From contig VZTI01005061.1 of assembly GCA_013397865.1 (NCBI GenBank), positions 661,032 to 725,031 of the forward strand: 64,000 nt of DNA. Reading direction: 5' to 3'. The first letter of the stretch is position 1. Each line of letters begins with the position of its first letter. Source of the DNA: Struthidea cinerea. Taxonomy: Eukaryota; Chordata; Aves; Passeriformes; Corcoracidae. This document shows, piece after piece, positions 42,324-54,500 of this stretch. Under the pieces are notes generated by a model. It worked only from the letters and a program-made list of their open reading frames with translations. It had not been told where the DNA came from and did no database searches. The position numbers and the translations under genes are program-made.

Positions 42324-42346
42324 GGTTTCGAGGACCCCAAGGACAA
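42324..42346 (+). CDS. ADCY5: ADCY5 microexon (probably exon 8), 23 nt, in C1b
   Basis: Only 23 nt: seven codons, GFEDPKD, plus two bases of a lysine codon completed by the next exon. Four things support it. The acceptor TTTCTTTCAG follows a long C/T tract, the donor AA|gtaagc is near consensus, the phases join exon 7 (phase 0) and exon 9 (one leading base), and the residues match the type 5 sequence KRMGFEDPKDK as I recall it. It is far below the length at which gene finders see exons and is easily missed. Skipping would shift exon 9 and reach a TGA at 46925-46927 after ten codons, ending the protein before the second membrane block. Confidence 0.92.
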
Positions 42347-45300
42347 GTAAGCAAATTTACTTCTGTCATATGCTGTTATGTTTACACGTTTGGGATTTTT
42401 TTCTCATATTAAGAAAGGACAAAAATTGATGCCCGGAAGCCAAAAATAATGCTTGGACTCCCCAGAGGTTTGTCCTGGAGGGACAGCCAGCTGAGGGCAT
42501 GGGATTGACTGATGTGCATTCAGAACAGCCACTGCCCTCAAGACATTTATTTGTTTGGTGGTTCTAACTTGCTTTTATAATGAAAATGCTTTTGCTGCAC
42601 TTCCCCTCGCCCCAAATAATCTCCACTCTTTGAAAATAACCCAAGACAAAATCTCCCTCTAAAGTATATCTAAGTGTTGGACATCTCCAGTAAGAAAAGT
42701 TCATGTATGTATTGAAATGCCTGTATAGATTCTGAGTTTATTTGTATCTATTTCATATTGGTCATTATTGCATATTACTTATTTCTATATGTAAAAATAA
42801 ACTCAGAAGTGATAGGTTGTTTGAAAAAGTAAATTCAAAGTTTCATGCTCTAAAATATAGCCAAATTTTAGCAGCATTTTCATTTTTTTCACATAGGACT
42901 TTAGAGAAATGGTTAAAATAACAATTTAATGAGAGTGGTATTTGAAAAATTGCCTTTGGAGGAAAAAACCTCAAACACGTTCACTGTTTAACTTCTTCAA
43001 CTGGACATAACAAAAGCATTTCCTGTATTGAAGGTGTTTAGAATAATTTCACATTCAGTCCTGCTGAATGGCACTAATTACAAGCTTGCCTAGAGCAAGT
43101 TAGGCAACAGTAGAGGAGACTGATGCCTCAAATATGTTGCTGTTGCTCCTTATCATGTTTCTCAGGCTCCTGGTCAGGACTGGGTGGATTTCTGTGAGCT
43201 GGAACAGGTAAATGCTTCTGTGGGCTCTAGGTATCCAGCTGTGGGAAAATTCATATTATGGTGGTTGAGCACTGAGAGCAGCTGCCTGAAAGGAAAAGGA
43301 AAGTGATAAGTTTGAACATGGTATTAAGAGTCATTTAAGTATTAAGAGTCATTCTCTCCTTCCCTTGCCCTTCCCTGCAATCTGGATTTTCATAACATTT
43401 AGCTCTGTGCACCCTGGGATGTTTGCTGGTCCCACTGTTTCCTGTTTCCTGTTGTGTCCATGGGTGCTGGGAACTCAGCTGATGTTAGATATGCTTTGGG
43501 CAGAAAAGAGCTAACAGATTACAACAAAATAATTTATAGGAATACAGAAATTTTCAGTATCCCTCATGAAATAGTATTTTTCTTCATAGTTCCTGCAAGA
43601 AAACACAAAACTCAGCTGCCTCAGTGCTGGTCCACAACAGAGTCACCCAACAGCTGAGGAGCAGCATCTCCTCTGTTGCTCCAAGGACCACAATATCTGT
43701 ACTCCATGCTATAGTTTGAAAGGTTCCTTGGGCTGTTACAGCCAATAGTTGAGCTGCCTCACTCAGCATGGTGCCAGTTTATCATATAGATTTCAGGATT
43801 TTTGCATTTCTGTTCAGTACCAAAAGAAGCTACTACTTGCCTCTGATTCTCTTTATCCAGAAATCTGTTTAACTCAAGTACAAAGATTTGGTAAGAATAA
43901 ATCTCTAGCAGAATATGTGAGCATGGTGAGAATGGTTAAAATTAGGTACCTAAACCATGTTGAGTACTAAGGTAGTTCCTTCACGTGCAGGAACACTGAG
44001 GGTCAATACTTCCGTCTGGCAGCAAAGGAAGACGTGGGCACCACACATCCCTGAAAACAGAACCAAACCTTATGTGCCTGAGTGCAGGTTTAGTTACTGA
44101 ATCTAAGCATGGAGCATTTAAAATTATGGCATACATGTAGTTTTGGCAGTGGTCACACTCTGCATTGGCAAAAAGTAATTAAATCAGCAGCACATTTTTG
44201 GACCACTCTGAAGCCAGCATCTCTAGGCTAATTGGTAGCATTCACATTTGCAGAGTGGAAAAGTTGCTACAAGCTCTGTTTGTGCTGTTCCTACCCCTTG
44301 ACATAATTTTCTGTTGGCTGCATTTGAAGAAATCTCAGCACTGCTTTTAGGATGTGTTTTTGGAAGTTTCATAGCAGCCTGAAATTCTCATTTTCCCCCC
44401 CCAACAACCACACTATCAATATATCAAAAGGCATTTTGACATATGAATTTCATTAGTCTATGGCAGTACCTCAGCTCTGACTTATAGGCACTGCCTCCAG
44501 GGCACTCCTTAGCACAGGGAACTTTTGTATGCCAATTTGAAATTACATTTATGCAAATGTACCCAAACTTGCTGTACTGTAATTTAGCTTGGGCACAATG
44601 GGCTGTGAAAGTCACCTGAACAGCTCGGTCTGTGTGAGGTGGCTGAGCTTCCCTGCAGTCTGTGTGAGGGTGGCTGCCCACTGCCAATGTCCCAGCAAGG
44701 CAATTTAAAACCTGCAGAGGTATTTCTACACAGCCTGCAACCTTGGAGGTTACTGTTGTATTAGAAACACCCTGAGCAGTAAAACGACCTATTACAAACC
44801 TGCAGGCAGCTGAGGTAAGGACCAAGCAGGCAGGTTCTTCTCTTTGCATCTTCCTGAGTGACATTTTCAGACTGGAACTTGAAATTTGACTGCGCTTTGC
44901 CAAGATGCTGAGCTGCCTTTTTTGCTTTGGTTCCAGCAGAAAACGCATCGCACGTCCCGTGCATGGTATGAAATGGCTAAATGTGAATGACCCAAGTGTG
45001 TACATAACTCACAGGATCTTGGAAGACATTCTGTAAATATGAAGCCTAATGATTTCCTTGCTCGTTTTTATGAGCCCAGAAGACGTTGCAAAGACTGAAT
45101 GAAAATAAGCAGCACCCCTTGAATGCTCAAGCAGATGTGCTTCCTCTGAGGAAGTAAATTGGATGTCCTGACCTTGAAGGGAAAAAACCACTTTTATTTT
45201 CAAAGCAGATTATATTAATTTCTAGGAATTAAATAACTCCTAGAGCCTAAAAATAAAAAACTCTTTCCCCCAGCCCCACTGAAATACTAAGGTTGGCTAA

Positions 45301-46894
45301 AATAGAGATTAGACCTTGAGGCAAATAAGGTTTGTAATTACTATATGGTCACTAAATAGATGCCACTGGTGTGTCATCATGACCCTGCTGAGGTGCAGAC
45401 ACATTCAACTTCCTGGCTGGGGCAAGGAGTGGTAAAACAGAAATAAGCAGATAGACCTGATTTGTTTTTATCTTGCCAAGAGGTGCATGGAAGAGCTGAG
45501 GTACAGAGGGCTTCTTAAAATCTGATCCAGTTTTGCAGAAAGCTTTGAAAGAGCCTTTCTTTTGGAAAGGGACCTTTAACTTTTAAAACAGATCCACATT
45601 TTGGTTTGTAGGCTGCTTTCCAGCACAGCCTTACCTGTGGGAGCCTGCTGGCTGCAACACAGAGTGCATTGTGTGCTCTGGTGCAGTACAAATGAAACCA
45701 GGGAAATAAAGCGGAGTAGCTTTTCATCATGCTTGTTAGACCCCGGGATTTTTTCTCCAGAGTGCCTGAACTGAGGGTCACACAACATGAGCCCTAAGTT
45801 GCTGTGCCATCATGGGGTTTGCACACAGAAATAGTTATCTGCTGGATATACCCCAGTGCAAGGGAGGGGCGTATTTCAGTGGATAAGTATTGGCAAACCC
45901 TGTGGATAACCTGGGTAATCATGCAAGCAGAGCAGAAAAACAGCACTTCAGGATTAGCTTTTAATTTCTGCCTATAGCTTGTTTGAGGGAAAGCCATTAA
46001 AGTGACAGCATCAAGTCATTAAAATACTGTTAGATTTTAAAAATAACTAGAATTTGGGGAGGTGCTTCAGGTTTCCTGATCCTCAGTGCAAAATGCCTCA
46101 GGACAATTAAGCTTACAGTTTTATTTTTTCTCAACAGTTTTTGAAAACCAGCTTCATTTTCTGAGGCTATAGCAGAGATTCAGAAAAACAGTGACACAAA
46201 AGATTATAAGCAACCTAGAAATCTTGTTCCACATATTTAGAAAGCAGAATCTAATTTGTATTTTTTTCCTTCTGTTGCCTTTTTCTTTTGCAACCTTTCC
46301 TTAAGTAAATATCTTGTAAACAGATTTTTCTTTCTGTTTTATGCTTTATACTCATAAATAACTGTGTGAAGGGGAGTCAGGCAACATTTTTTTCCCCACA
46401 CGTTTGTTCTGTAAACAATTTTTTTCTCAAAAAGGGAGAATTGTTCAAGTTTGGAAATTTTCAGAGTAGAATTTACAGAAATTGTTATTACTAAGCAAGA
46501 AATATGACTGGATGCATAAATAATTTTTCAGTGCAGGCACTAACAGCTACAACAGCTCAGCAGTGCAGGGAAGAGTAAGTCAGAGAACAAGGGGAAGGAG
46601 GCTACCCAGTGGTTTTAGAGAATGAGGGATGGAAATGAGACCTGAAGGCAAGGAAACAAATGTAGTATAGAAAAAGGGCAAATAAATGGAATCCTTGTAA
46701 TAATGACTCAGGACTGGCAGTGAGCTCTAGAGCTGATATCATTCCCCTCTCTGCTCCCAGTCCCTTTCCCAGTTGAAGCTGTCATAAGCAAAATGCCATT
46801 AACCTCCAGCTTGTTATACACTGCAATGATAACACACTGTGCAGAGGCACAAATTATCTTGTGCTCTTATGCTCCCTTTTCATGACATCCTCAG
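42347..46894 (+). other. ADCY5: Intron between the probable exons 8 and 9
   Basis: A 4.5-kb intron. It includes a short tandem duplication at 43321-43353. The longest antisense open frame in the window (193 codons, 44424-45005) lies here but has no recognisable domain and is judged chance. The 3' end has an unremarkable pyrimidine tract before CATCCTCAG. Confidence 0.8.
43321..43353. repeat. Two-copy tandem repeat, 18-bp period
   Basis: GTATTAAGAGTCATT occurs at 43321-43335 and identically at 43339-43353, separated by TAA. It is a small local duplication with no visible role. Confidence 0.85.
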
Positions 46895-47039
46895 GAGTAC
46901 CCAGGAGAGTATGAACCCAGAGGATGAAGTGGATGAGTTTCTGGGCCGGGCCATCGACGCCAGAAGTATTGACCGGCTACGCTCTGAGCACGTGCGCAAG
47001 TTCCTCTTAACATTCAGGGAGCCTGACTTGGAGAAAAAG
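46895..47039 (+). CDS. ADCY5: ADCY5 exon (probably exon 9): end of C1b
   Basis: A 145-nt exon: one base completing lysine, then 48 codons. It opens STQESMNPEDEVDEFLGRAI, continues DARSIDRLRSEHVRKFLL and ends REPDLEKK in phase 0. This charged, predicted helical segment leads from C1b to membrane segment M7 and is very highly conserved apart from the first few residues (STQESM here, NAQESA in mammals as I recall). By counting along the human protein from memory, the alanine codon at 46959-46961 (in AIDAR) corresponds to Ala726, a site reported mutated in ADCY5-related dyskinesia; that numbering needs checking. The donor is AAG|gtaaca. Confidence 0.97.
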
Positions 47040-48684
47040 GTAACATCTAAAAATCACTGCAGCATGTCAGGGAGGCTTGTTAGGAGTTTTAATTCTCCTG
47101 CAGAAGGTCAGGCTTTTATATCTATGGTTTAAGCGATGGGTTGGGCATTTGAGGTGGGGTTATGATCTTAAAAAATCCATGCTTCTTCATGGAAACCTTA
47201 ATATAACTTGTCCTAAAAATATCACGGTCATCTGAAGGGAGCACTGGCCAGGAAAACAGAGCCATTTCTATCAGACACACATGAATATGCAGTGATAAGC
47301 AGTAAAGGGAATCCAGAATACACCAGATTGTTTGTCTGACTTTGAGACTCCAAACTGACATTGTGGTCACCCCTTATCTCCTTCAAATCACTGGAGAAAC
47401 CCAGTTCAGCCTACCTAAGCTCTGAAACACCTTTGGAGGGACTTTTCCCTGCCCTTTGTTCCCACAAAGAGCCCCAGGTACTATTAGAGTTCATTGGGAT
47501 GCAATTTGTACTCTGGCCATTTTTGGGAGCCCATTTTAAGCAATAAATAAGAGTTCTCTGTCCCACAAATGTGAGAAAGGGGAGTAACAGACCTAAAGCT
47601 GTTGATGAGCAGTTGATTTCTTCCTGATTTGGTTTCAGATATTGCTGTGAGGCAAAGATCATTTCCCTAACTATACAGTAGAGACATCATCAGCTCTGAA
47701 TGCAAAGTTAAATTTCCAAGTCTAAATTCTAAGTCTAGAGGTACCTGGATGACATTATTAAAGGTACCATAAAAAGTGGTGGGTTTAATTGCACAAAGTA
47801 AGTGATCCATTTTTTCTTTTTTTTTTTAATCCAAGCACAGATCCTTGGGATGCTTGAATTGCCTTCAGGTTAAACTCATCATGAAGTTTTTCATTTTGCA
47901 GTGGAAAAAACTTCATAATAAGTTTGCACTAATTATTTTAGATTTTTATTTAGAAACAGTCTTTCTGTGACAAGAATGACTACCTATTGCAAAAGCAGAG
48001 CTTTTCAGGATTTACAGCTGTTCAATGAATCAGTGTGGGACTGGATAAAAGCTTGAGCATGTAATTTCCCCTCACTCCTCCTCTTCAATTTTATAGCTGA
48101 AAACTGCCAGGGAAATTAGCGGTTCACCTGTTCAGAGCACCTTTTATTCTGTGGTTCAAACATTGAGAGGGCCTGTGCTGAGAACCGTTCTTCAAGCTAA
48201 ATAAAGCATCTCTGGGAATGGGGTGCAGCTCCCACGTGGCCGATACATTGGCAAGTAGTTGGAAGGAGTGACTGTGTGAAAACCACAGCAGCCTTGCACT
48301 GTCATTAGAACAAGTCAAGTCATCTGCATGACATGCAAGGTTTTCTCATTAGCAGCAGTTGTCCCTCTTGGAGGAAACTGCCCATGGAAGACATTTCAGT
48401 CTGATGACAGTGACCTAGAATCTTGGTCCCAGTGAATCCATTTCTGTTCCTCTCGTGCAAGGGGCAGTTGGTGAATCCTCTCTCCGCCCAGCTCTGTGGC
48501 TTTCTTCCCTGGCCTTTGGGCCTGTTCAAGCCCTTGCAGGTTACCCAGGGAGAAGGGGAGTTTGGAATGTTGTTTCCTACCAGCACTGCTTTCCAAGGAC
48601 CTAGACACAAGCCAAGTAAGAACTTTTTGTGGAGAGAAGGCAGCCAGCCGAATTTCCCACTAACATAACTGTGGTTTTTTGCAG
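47040..48684 (+). other. ADCY5: Intron between the probable exons 9 and 10
   Basis: A 1.6-kb intron with no recognised repeat or gene. It ends in a T-rich tract and GCAG directly before the exon. Confidence 0.8.
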
Positions 48685-48782
48685 TACTCCAAGCAGGTGG
48701 ATGACAGGTTTGGAGCCTACGTGGCTTGTGCCTCCCTAGTCTTCCTCTTCATCTGCTTTGTTCAAATCATAATCGTGCCACA
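48685..48782 (+). CDS. ADCY5: ADCY5 exon (probably exon 10): membrane segment M7
   Basis: A 98-nt exon: 32 codons plus two bases of a histidine codon. The cytoplasmic start YSKQVDDRF is followed by a hydrophobic run of about 21 residues, GAYVACASLVFLFICFVQII, which is M7, the first span of the second six-span membrane block, ending IVPH. The acceptor is TTTTTTGCAG. The donor CA|gtgagt is near consensus. The split codon CA|C rejoins as histidine with the next exon. The sequence is nearly identical to mammalian type 5 as I recall it. Confidence 0.96.
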
Positions 48783-51488
48783 GTGAGTACCCTTTCATCC
48801 CTTTGCTCCCATCTGCTCCCCTCCTCTATTCTGGCCTACTTTTCTTTGTTTTTTTCTTGAAAATTCAGAACACCAAGGGGAAGAGAAAAATCCTTAAATA
48901 ATTCATGCTCAAGTGATGCATGGTGCTTATTGTTTTCACCCATTTCTTGTGCAGATTAAAACCTCCTCACTGGCATGTGAGGATTTCTGTTTTCCCAGTG
49001 TGATTTCTCTTATTATTTACCTCCATCTTAGGAAATTCAGTTCAGCACATTTAGAAGCCTGTGGAAAACAAATATCATCGAGTAGGAAGGATTGCCTACC
49101 AAGGCATAGCACACACTCACAGCACAAGGCTGGGCTGTCCTCTTATCCAAACACAGTGGGACAGGGAGGTGAAAACCCGTCACAGCCTCACTGCTCAGAG
49201 CACTGAGGTCTCCGGGTCTGCTTAACAAATGAGGCATAATCTCTCATACATTTATTCTTCTGGACTCAGAGCAGCTGGGCAAGAAGAGAGGTAGCGAGGG
49301 GGTTGAGCTGCACATGCCTGAGCTTTGAGTGGCTCGCTCCAGGTTTAAGGGTTGCAGTCATTTCTTTCCTCAGGGCTGTGGGGTACAGTGCTCTTGGCCC
49401 ACTGCAGAGCTCTGCAGCTTTGTCTGCCAGGCACAGCACAGCCCACTAAATCTTTTCCAGCAGTGAGCTCGGCAGAAATGGGACTTCTCAAAGAGTTCTT
49501 TAAAAATCACTTAAAATTACAGCATGTGGGTATTTCCTATGCTCTGGTTTAGTAGCAATAATACACCATTCACTGAGCAATGCTGTGTTGGAAATAAATT
49601 TGGAGTTAGTCATTTTTAAACTGAAAAACAAGATCACAGAAGCTCTGAAAATGCTCCAAATTTATCTTTCTTACAAGAAGACAGAAAATTGTCCCTAAAG
49701 AGAGCTCCAGTACTATTTTATGCAATTACAACTGTTTCTACTTCTGTTCCCACCACAGATTTTTTTTGAGTGGAGATTGGTTTGTAGTGTTCAGATCAGA
49801 TATTCGGAAGGTCACAGAAACAACACCTAGTCTGATGTTTGTCGTTCACTCTCCCAGGCAGGAGAGCTTGCAGAAGGATTGAATCAGCAAAATAACATCA
49901 GGACAAATGCACTGTGTAAACAGACAGGTCTGCTTTGGGAAATTGCAAGTGAAGCTGAAAGAGGCTCAAAATTGGAACTAATTCCCAGCAATTAATGCAT
50001 TGTTAATTACACCCAGAAATATTCCTTGAGAGTAACTGATTTAACACGGGCTTACACTTTGGATTCCTGGATATTGCTGTCGTAACTTCACACCTGCAAG
50101 AGGCCCTCTACCAGCCTTGTGTTGCTCCTCAAACTCCCTAAGCATCCACTACGCTGTCTCCATAAAACCCAGTTTAACATTTAAATGACAACTTGACAAT
50201 TTCTGATGTGTGGCAACCATATGGCTGCCTCCTTTGTATTACGCAGGAGCCAATCCCTTATGGCAGTGTGGTGTAAATGTTGTGCTGTTCAGTCTCCTTC
50301 CATGCTGCCCATAAGGAGGGTGGTAGATTATTTGGGTCTGGGGTTTTTTTGCAAGTTCTAAAGTGTCCCTAGCCTGGGCTGTCGGAAAGGTGGTTTGGTT
50401 CGAGAGTAAATAAAATTCCATGTTTTAGCTGCAGGTTAGATGCACTTCCCTTCACCTTTTGGTTTGTTTTTCCTGATATTTCAATTGCATAGCTTTGGTC
50501 TTTTATTGAAGTTAAACACCAACTGAAACCACAGGTGCATATGTGTCACGATCAGAGCTTCATGAAAGGCACACCGTGGAATCTGAAACTAGAGACAGAA
50601 TGTCAGTGTCAATTTATTATGATAAAGAGGAATAGCTTTAAGGAATTTCAAAAAAGGCTCAAACAGTGAATTAGCAAGTACAATTATCTTAGTAGTCATG
50701 AGAGAACACAGAGACCAGCTGGCTTTGGTGTGGTTGGCCTCAGTGTCACATCACAAGAATACTTCCTTTAGATTATGAACAAGTCTGACTCCTGGGAGGG
50801 GGCCTGTCACACTGAGACCAATCATAGGAAATTGGTGTTGAATATCTTCGTGAGGAAAACAGATGAAAATGCATAGTATAAAGTTGGCCCTGGAATCTTC
50901 TTTGTACTTCAAAGTTGGGAGGAGCAGGAACCTCTCAAGCTGGCCAAGATGAGGCTGTTTTCCCTGCCTGTCCTTATGGTGTGGCTGCTCACATCCCATG
51001 CACGAGACAGAGCACAGAGAGTGGTGCTGCACAGACATTCCCTGTGCAAGGACAGGTAGGAATTCCTGCTGAGATTATTCCCACTCAGCTGCACTTCAGC
51101 ACTCAGCCCGCCTTCCTTCCCAGGGGTGCCCTGCCCACAGCCAGCTGGGGGCCAACCTGCCACAACAAGTTGTTCTGTCACCTCCTCTAGTGCATGAAAT
51201 GTTTTTCAGTCCCACCTCTGTCACCCCAGCAGGAAGGTGATTGCTATAAAAGATGCGGGCATTCTCTGTTCTGCAGCCTGTCTGAGTAATTCTAAATAGG
51301 CCAGAGCATCTGTTGGTATTCAAGGCACCTCGTGTCTCCTACTGCTATCCTAATTGGAAAGCCTGTGCAGTGTGTCATAGCTTGTACAAATGTGTTCTGG
51401 AGAGCAGGGCTGTAGCTATTCTATATGATGTGCATTTAAAAGCAAAACAAAACAAAATTAAACGAACCAAACCTCTCCTTGATTTCAG
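48783..51488 (+). other. ADCY5: Intron between the probable exons 10 and 11
   Basis: A 2.7-kb intron. I see no mobile element, RNA gene or exon in it. Confidence 0.8.
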
Positions 51489-51576
51489 CTCTACATTTAT
51501 GCTGGGTTTTTACCTGACCTGTTTCCTGATCCTGACCACAGTGGTGTTTGTTTCAGTCATTTACTCCTGTGTAAAG
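51489..51576 (+). CDS. ADCY5: ADCY5 exon (probably exon 11): membrane segment M8
   Basis: An 88-nt exon: one base completing histidine, then 29 codons from STFMLGFYLTCFLI to VVFVSVIYSCVK, ending in phase 0. Nearly the whole exon is one hydrophobic span, M8, closed by a cytoplasmic lysine. The acceptor is GATTTCAG; the donor AAG|gtgagt is strong. The residues differ from mammals mainly by aliphatic exchanges inside the membrane, as expected for a lipid-facing helix. Confidence 0.95.
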
Positions 51577-54500
51577 GTGAGTACTGTGGTTTCTTTGTAG
51601 TCCTCTGCCTAAGATAACCAGATCAGCAATCGGCTTCTTCAGCTAACAGAGTGTGTTTTGTTAGCCATCCTTTCCACACTATGTGATAAGGGTTACAGAA
51701 AAAGCCTTTAATAAGGCAGAATGAACTGCAAACAGATGTTAGGGTTGGCATCTCTTTAGCTCAGCAAGAAGTAATCACTCTGTGGATCTGCATGTCTATT
51801 AAGTCCCCTGCAGACATTCTCATATTGATGTAAGAAGAACACATTTTCCAATGTGGGACCAAACACTGACCATTCATTTCCTCCCTGTAAACTTCCTGCA
51901 GAGTCGCCTGTGTGCTGGCCCCTGCTGCATATGCGTGTTTGGGTAGGCAGATAATCAGAAGCAGAATATCATCAAGGAAAAAATGTCCTGGAGGGAAGTA
52001 AAAGCCATAAACATATAGAATTTTATCAGCCTTTCCCAGATGAGTGTACAGAGCTTCCAACATTCGGTGGGCTCTTTCTTGTAGCTGGCTTTGATCAGCA
52101 GAGAAATACATCGTGTGAAGTCCAAAAACATATTAATTCTTCTTGTCAGCCTGTGGTAAATTGGCAGTGAGCACTGTGGGTCTCTCACTGCCATTTCACT
52201 CACAGGTGTTCCTATTAAAAACACTGATGTGTTTCAGTTTCAGGGATCCTTCTAGTCTAGAAGTGTCTGAACATGGAATATGCTCAGATTCAGGTTCCTT
52301 AGCCCAAGCTCAGCTTCGTTCCTCAGTGCCTGGAATAAAATAGCTCAGTAGCATTATGTTTCCTGCAGGAGAAACAGTGGGATAATGGCTAATGTCAGGC
52401 AGATGATTTGTCTCACTTTAATTATCTTCTCTGTGCCATTTTCAACAGTTGAATGTGGGTGCTCTTCACAGACTTGCACCTTACATGTCTTTTTGATATT
52501 TTTAAAGCTAGATTTGGAAATTAAACTCTGCCTTCTCATATAGTAAGAGCTGCAAACTGTTCCCAGTGAAAACTTCAAGTTCTATTTGAACTTAACAACT
52601 CACTCATGGGGTTTCCTTTGGCCTTATGACAACTTTAAAGGGAGCCTAGTTTGTATGTGCAGCATCCCATTGGTCTTGCTTGCTTACCAGCAATGAGAAG
52701 CTGAGTCAGAAATAACACCGCTGATAGGAAGGCTTGGGTCCCTTGAGCTGGGCAATGGTACCCACAGATGCCTGGCTGTACTTGGTGTGTCCATCCACTT
52801 GAGGATGCTACTAAAAGTCATTCATTTGTAGACTGATATCAGCAGTTAATGTGATTAGCAGTTAATTGACAACCAAGGTAACACAATTTTGGTCACAGCC
52901 ACAGAGAACTTGGTAATTCGATGCCGAGCTGCGCTGCCTCCTCACGCTGCAGTGCTCTGGCAGCACCATCCCAGCACTCTGCCAGCCAAGCAGGGCCACA
53001 CCAACTCACTGGTTCTGCTAGGACAAGAGCTGGGGCAGGTCTGGAGCTCTGGAGAACCTGAGCTGCCTGACTTGTAACCAGACATTCCAAGGCTCAGAGC
53101 TGTTTGTCACCCACTGGCATTCACAGGCCACTTCCACATACTGACAGCAGCACTCGATTCTTCTGCCATCATTCAAATCCTTTGGTTTTGGTTTGGGCTT
53201 TTTGGTTTAAAATTATTACTGATCTTAATTACTAATTAATTTAAAAGACACACAGGACTTTTCAGTCCCCGGGATGGTAGGCAGATTTCAATCTTGCTTT
53301 CTTTGCCTTGATCTTCCCAATTCCTGTACAAGAGGTCTGTTCAGTGGTGCCTGCAACTGTTTCTAGGCTGGCTTTGCCTCACTGCACAGGCTCTGGATGC
53401 GCAAGACATCAGAGGGAATTCAGAATAACATCAGAATTTAATGGGATTTTCTGAAGCCCCTGATATTTCCAGCAGTGAGTTTTCATCCCCACAACATACT
53501 CATGTATAACATCCCGTGTGGCTTCTGTGCAGAGATTGCAAATATTGAAAATATTGGGCCTTCTGGCTCCAGTTCCTTTTTGATTACCCCTTCTTAGTGC
53601 TCCAAATTAGCCTCTGCTGACAACACCTGATTATGAGATGGCTTGTTTAGGGAACAGATACTTCTAGCTTGTCAGCTCCATGTCTGATGGCAGCAGCTCC
53701 TAATAGCTGCAGCCTACTTCTGTCATCCAAGATCTTGGTGTTTCAAGCCTTTGATTTTTGAGCAATGGGTTTACCCAGCCCTTGGATAAGGGGTGTTACT
53801 TTACTTCTGTACTCCACATTGCTCCAGGAAACACTTTTACGTACCTGCAGAAGGAAGGCAATTTTATATATCCTTCAGATGAAATCCCTGAAGACAGGGA
53901 TGTCAGCATTGTTTGCTTTGTTTCACACTCAGATGTGGGATGTTTTAAATACCAGTGGTTCATTCCACACAAAGTTGGAAAGCAGGTGTCCACCCCAGGA
54001 CATCAGCATAAGCATAACTTTTGCCTGTTTGCTGTGCTGTTACATGATAAGTGTCTCTTTTTTCTTCCTCTTTCCAGCTTTCATGTGAGATTTTCCCTCG
54101 CTGTTTTTGCCTCTCCATCTCTGGTTTTGACAGTGGCCAGCAGGCTCTTTCTGAACAGCTTGATCATGTTTTATTTTCCTTCGCTGTCATTATTATCTTC
54201 CACTATAAAATTCTCCATGGACTAGAAGTTGATCCTAGAACTGCCAGCACAGCCTGCTTGGCTTTCCAAGTTTCTTCAGCTGTAATAAACAAGAGAGTTC
54301 CAGTTCTTTGCTTTGATGCTCCGTGAAGACTTGGCCACTGAGGTGGTGTCCCTTCCCAGTAGAGTCTAAGGTCATGGGAACCAGGGCCCCTTCTCAAATA
54401 CTCTGCTGACAGACATCTGTTTTGCTACTAACTTATCAAGTTTGTGGTTTTTTCTTAAAATCCTTTAACTTCTGGTATCTACACTGCTGTGTGGAATTCA

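Noticed and set aside
44424..45005. 193-codon open frame on the minus strand, the longest non-ADCY5 frame
   Set aside because: No recognisable domain, no splice or promoter context, composition of random intron, and nothing in the neighbouring frames suggests an exon. A 193-codon frame is plausible by chance in 64 kb read in six frames.
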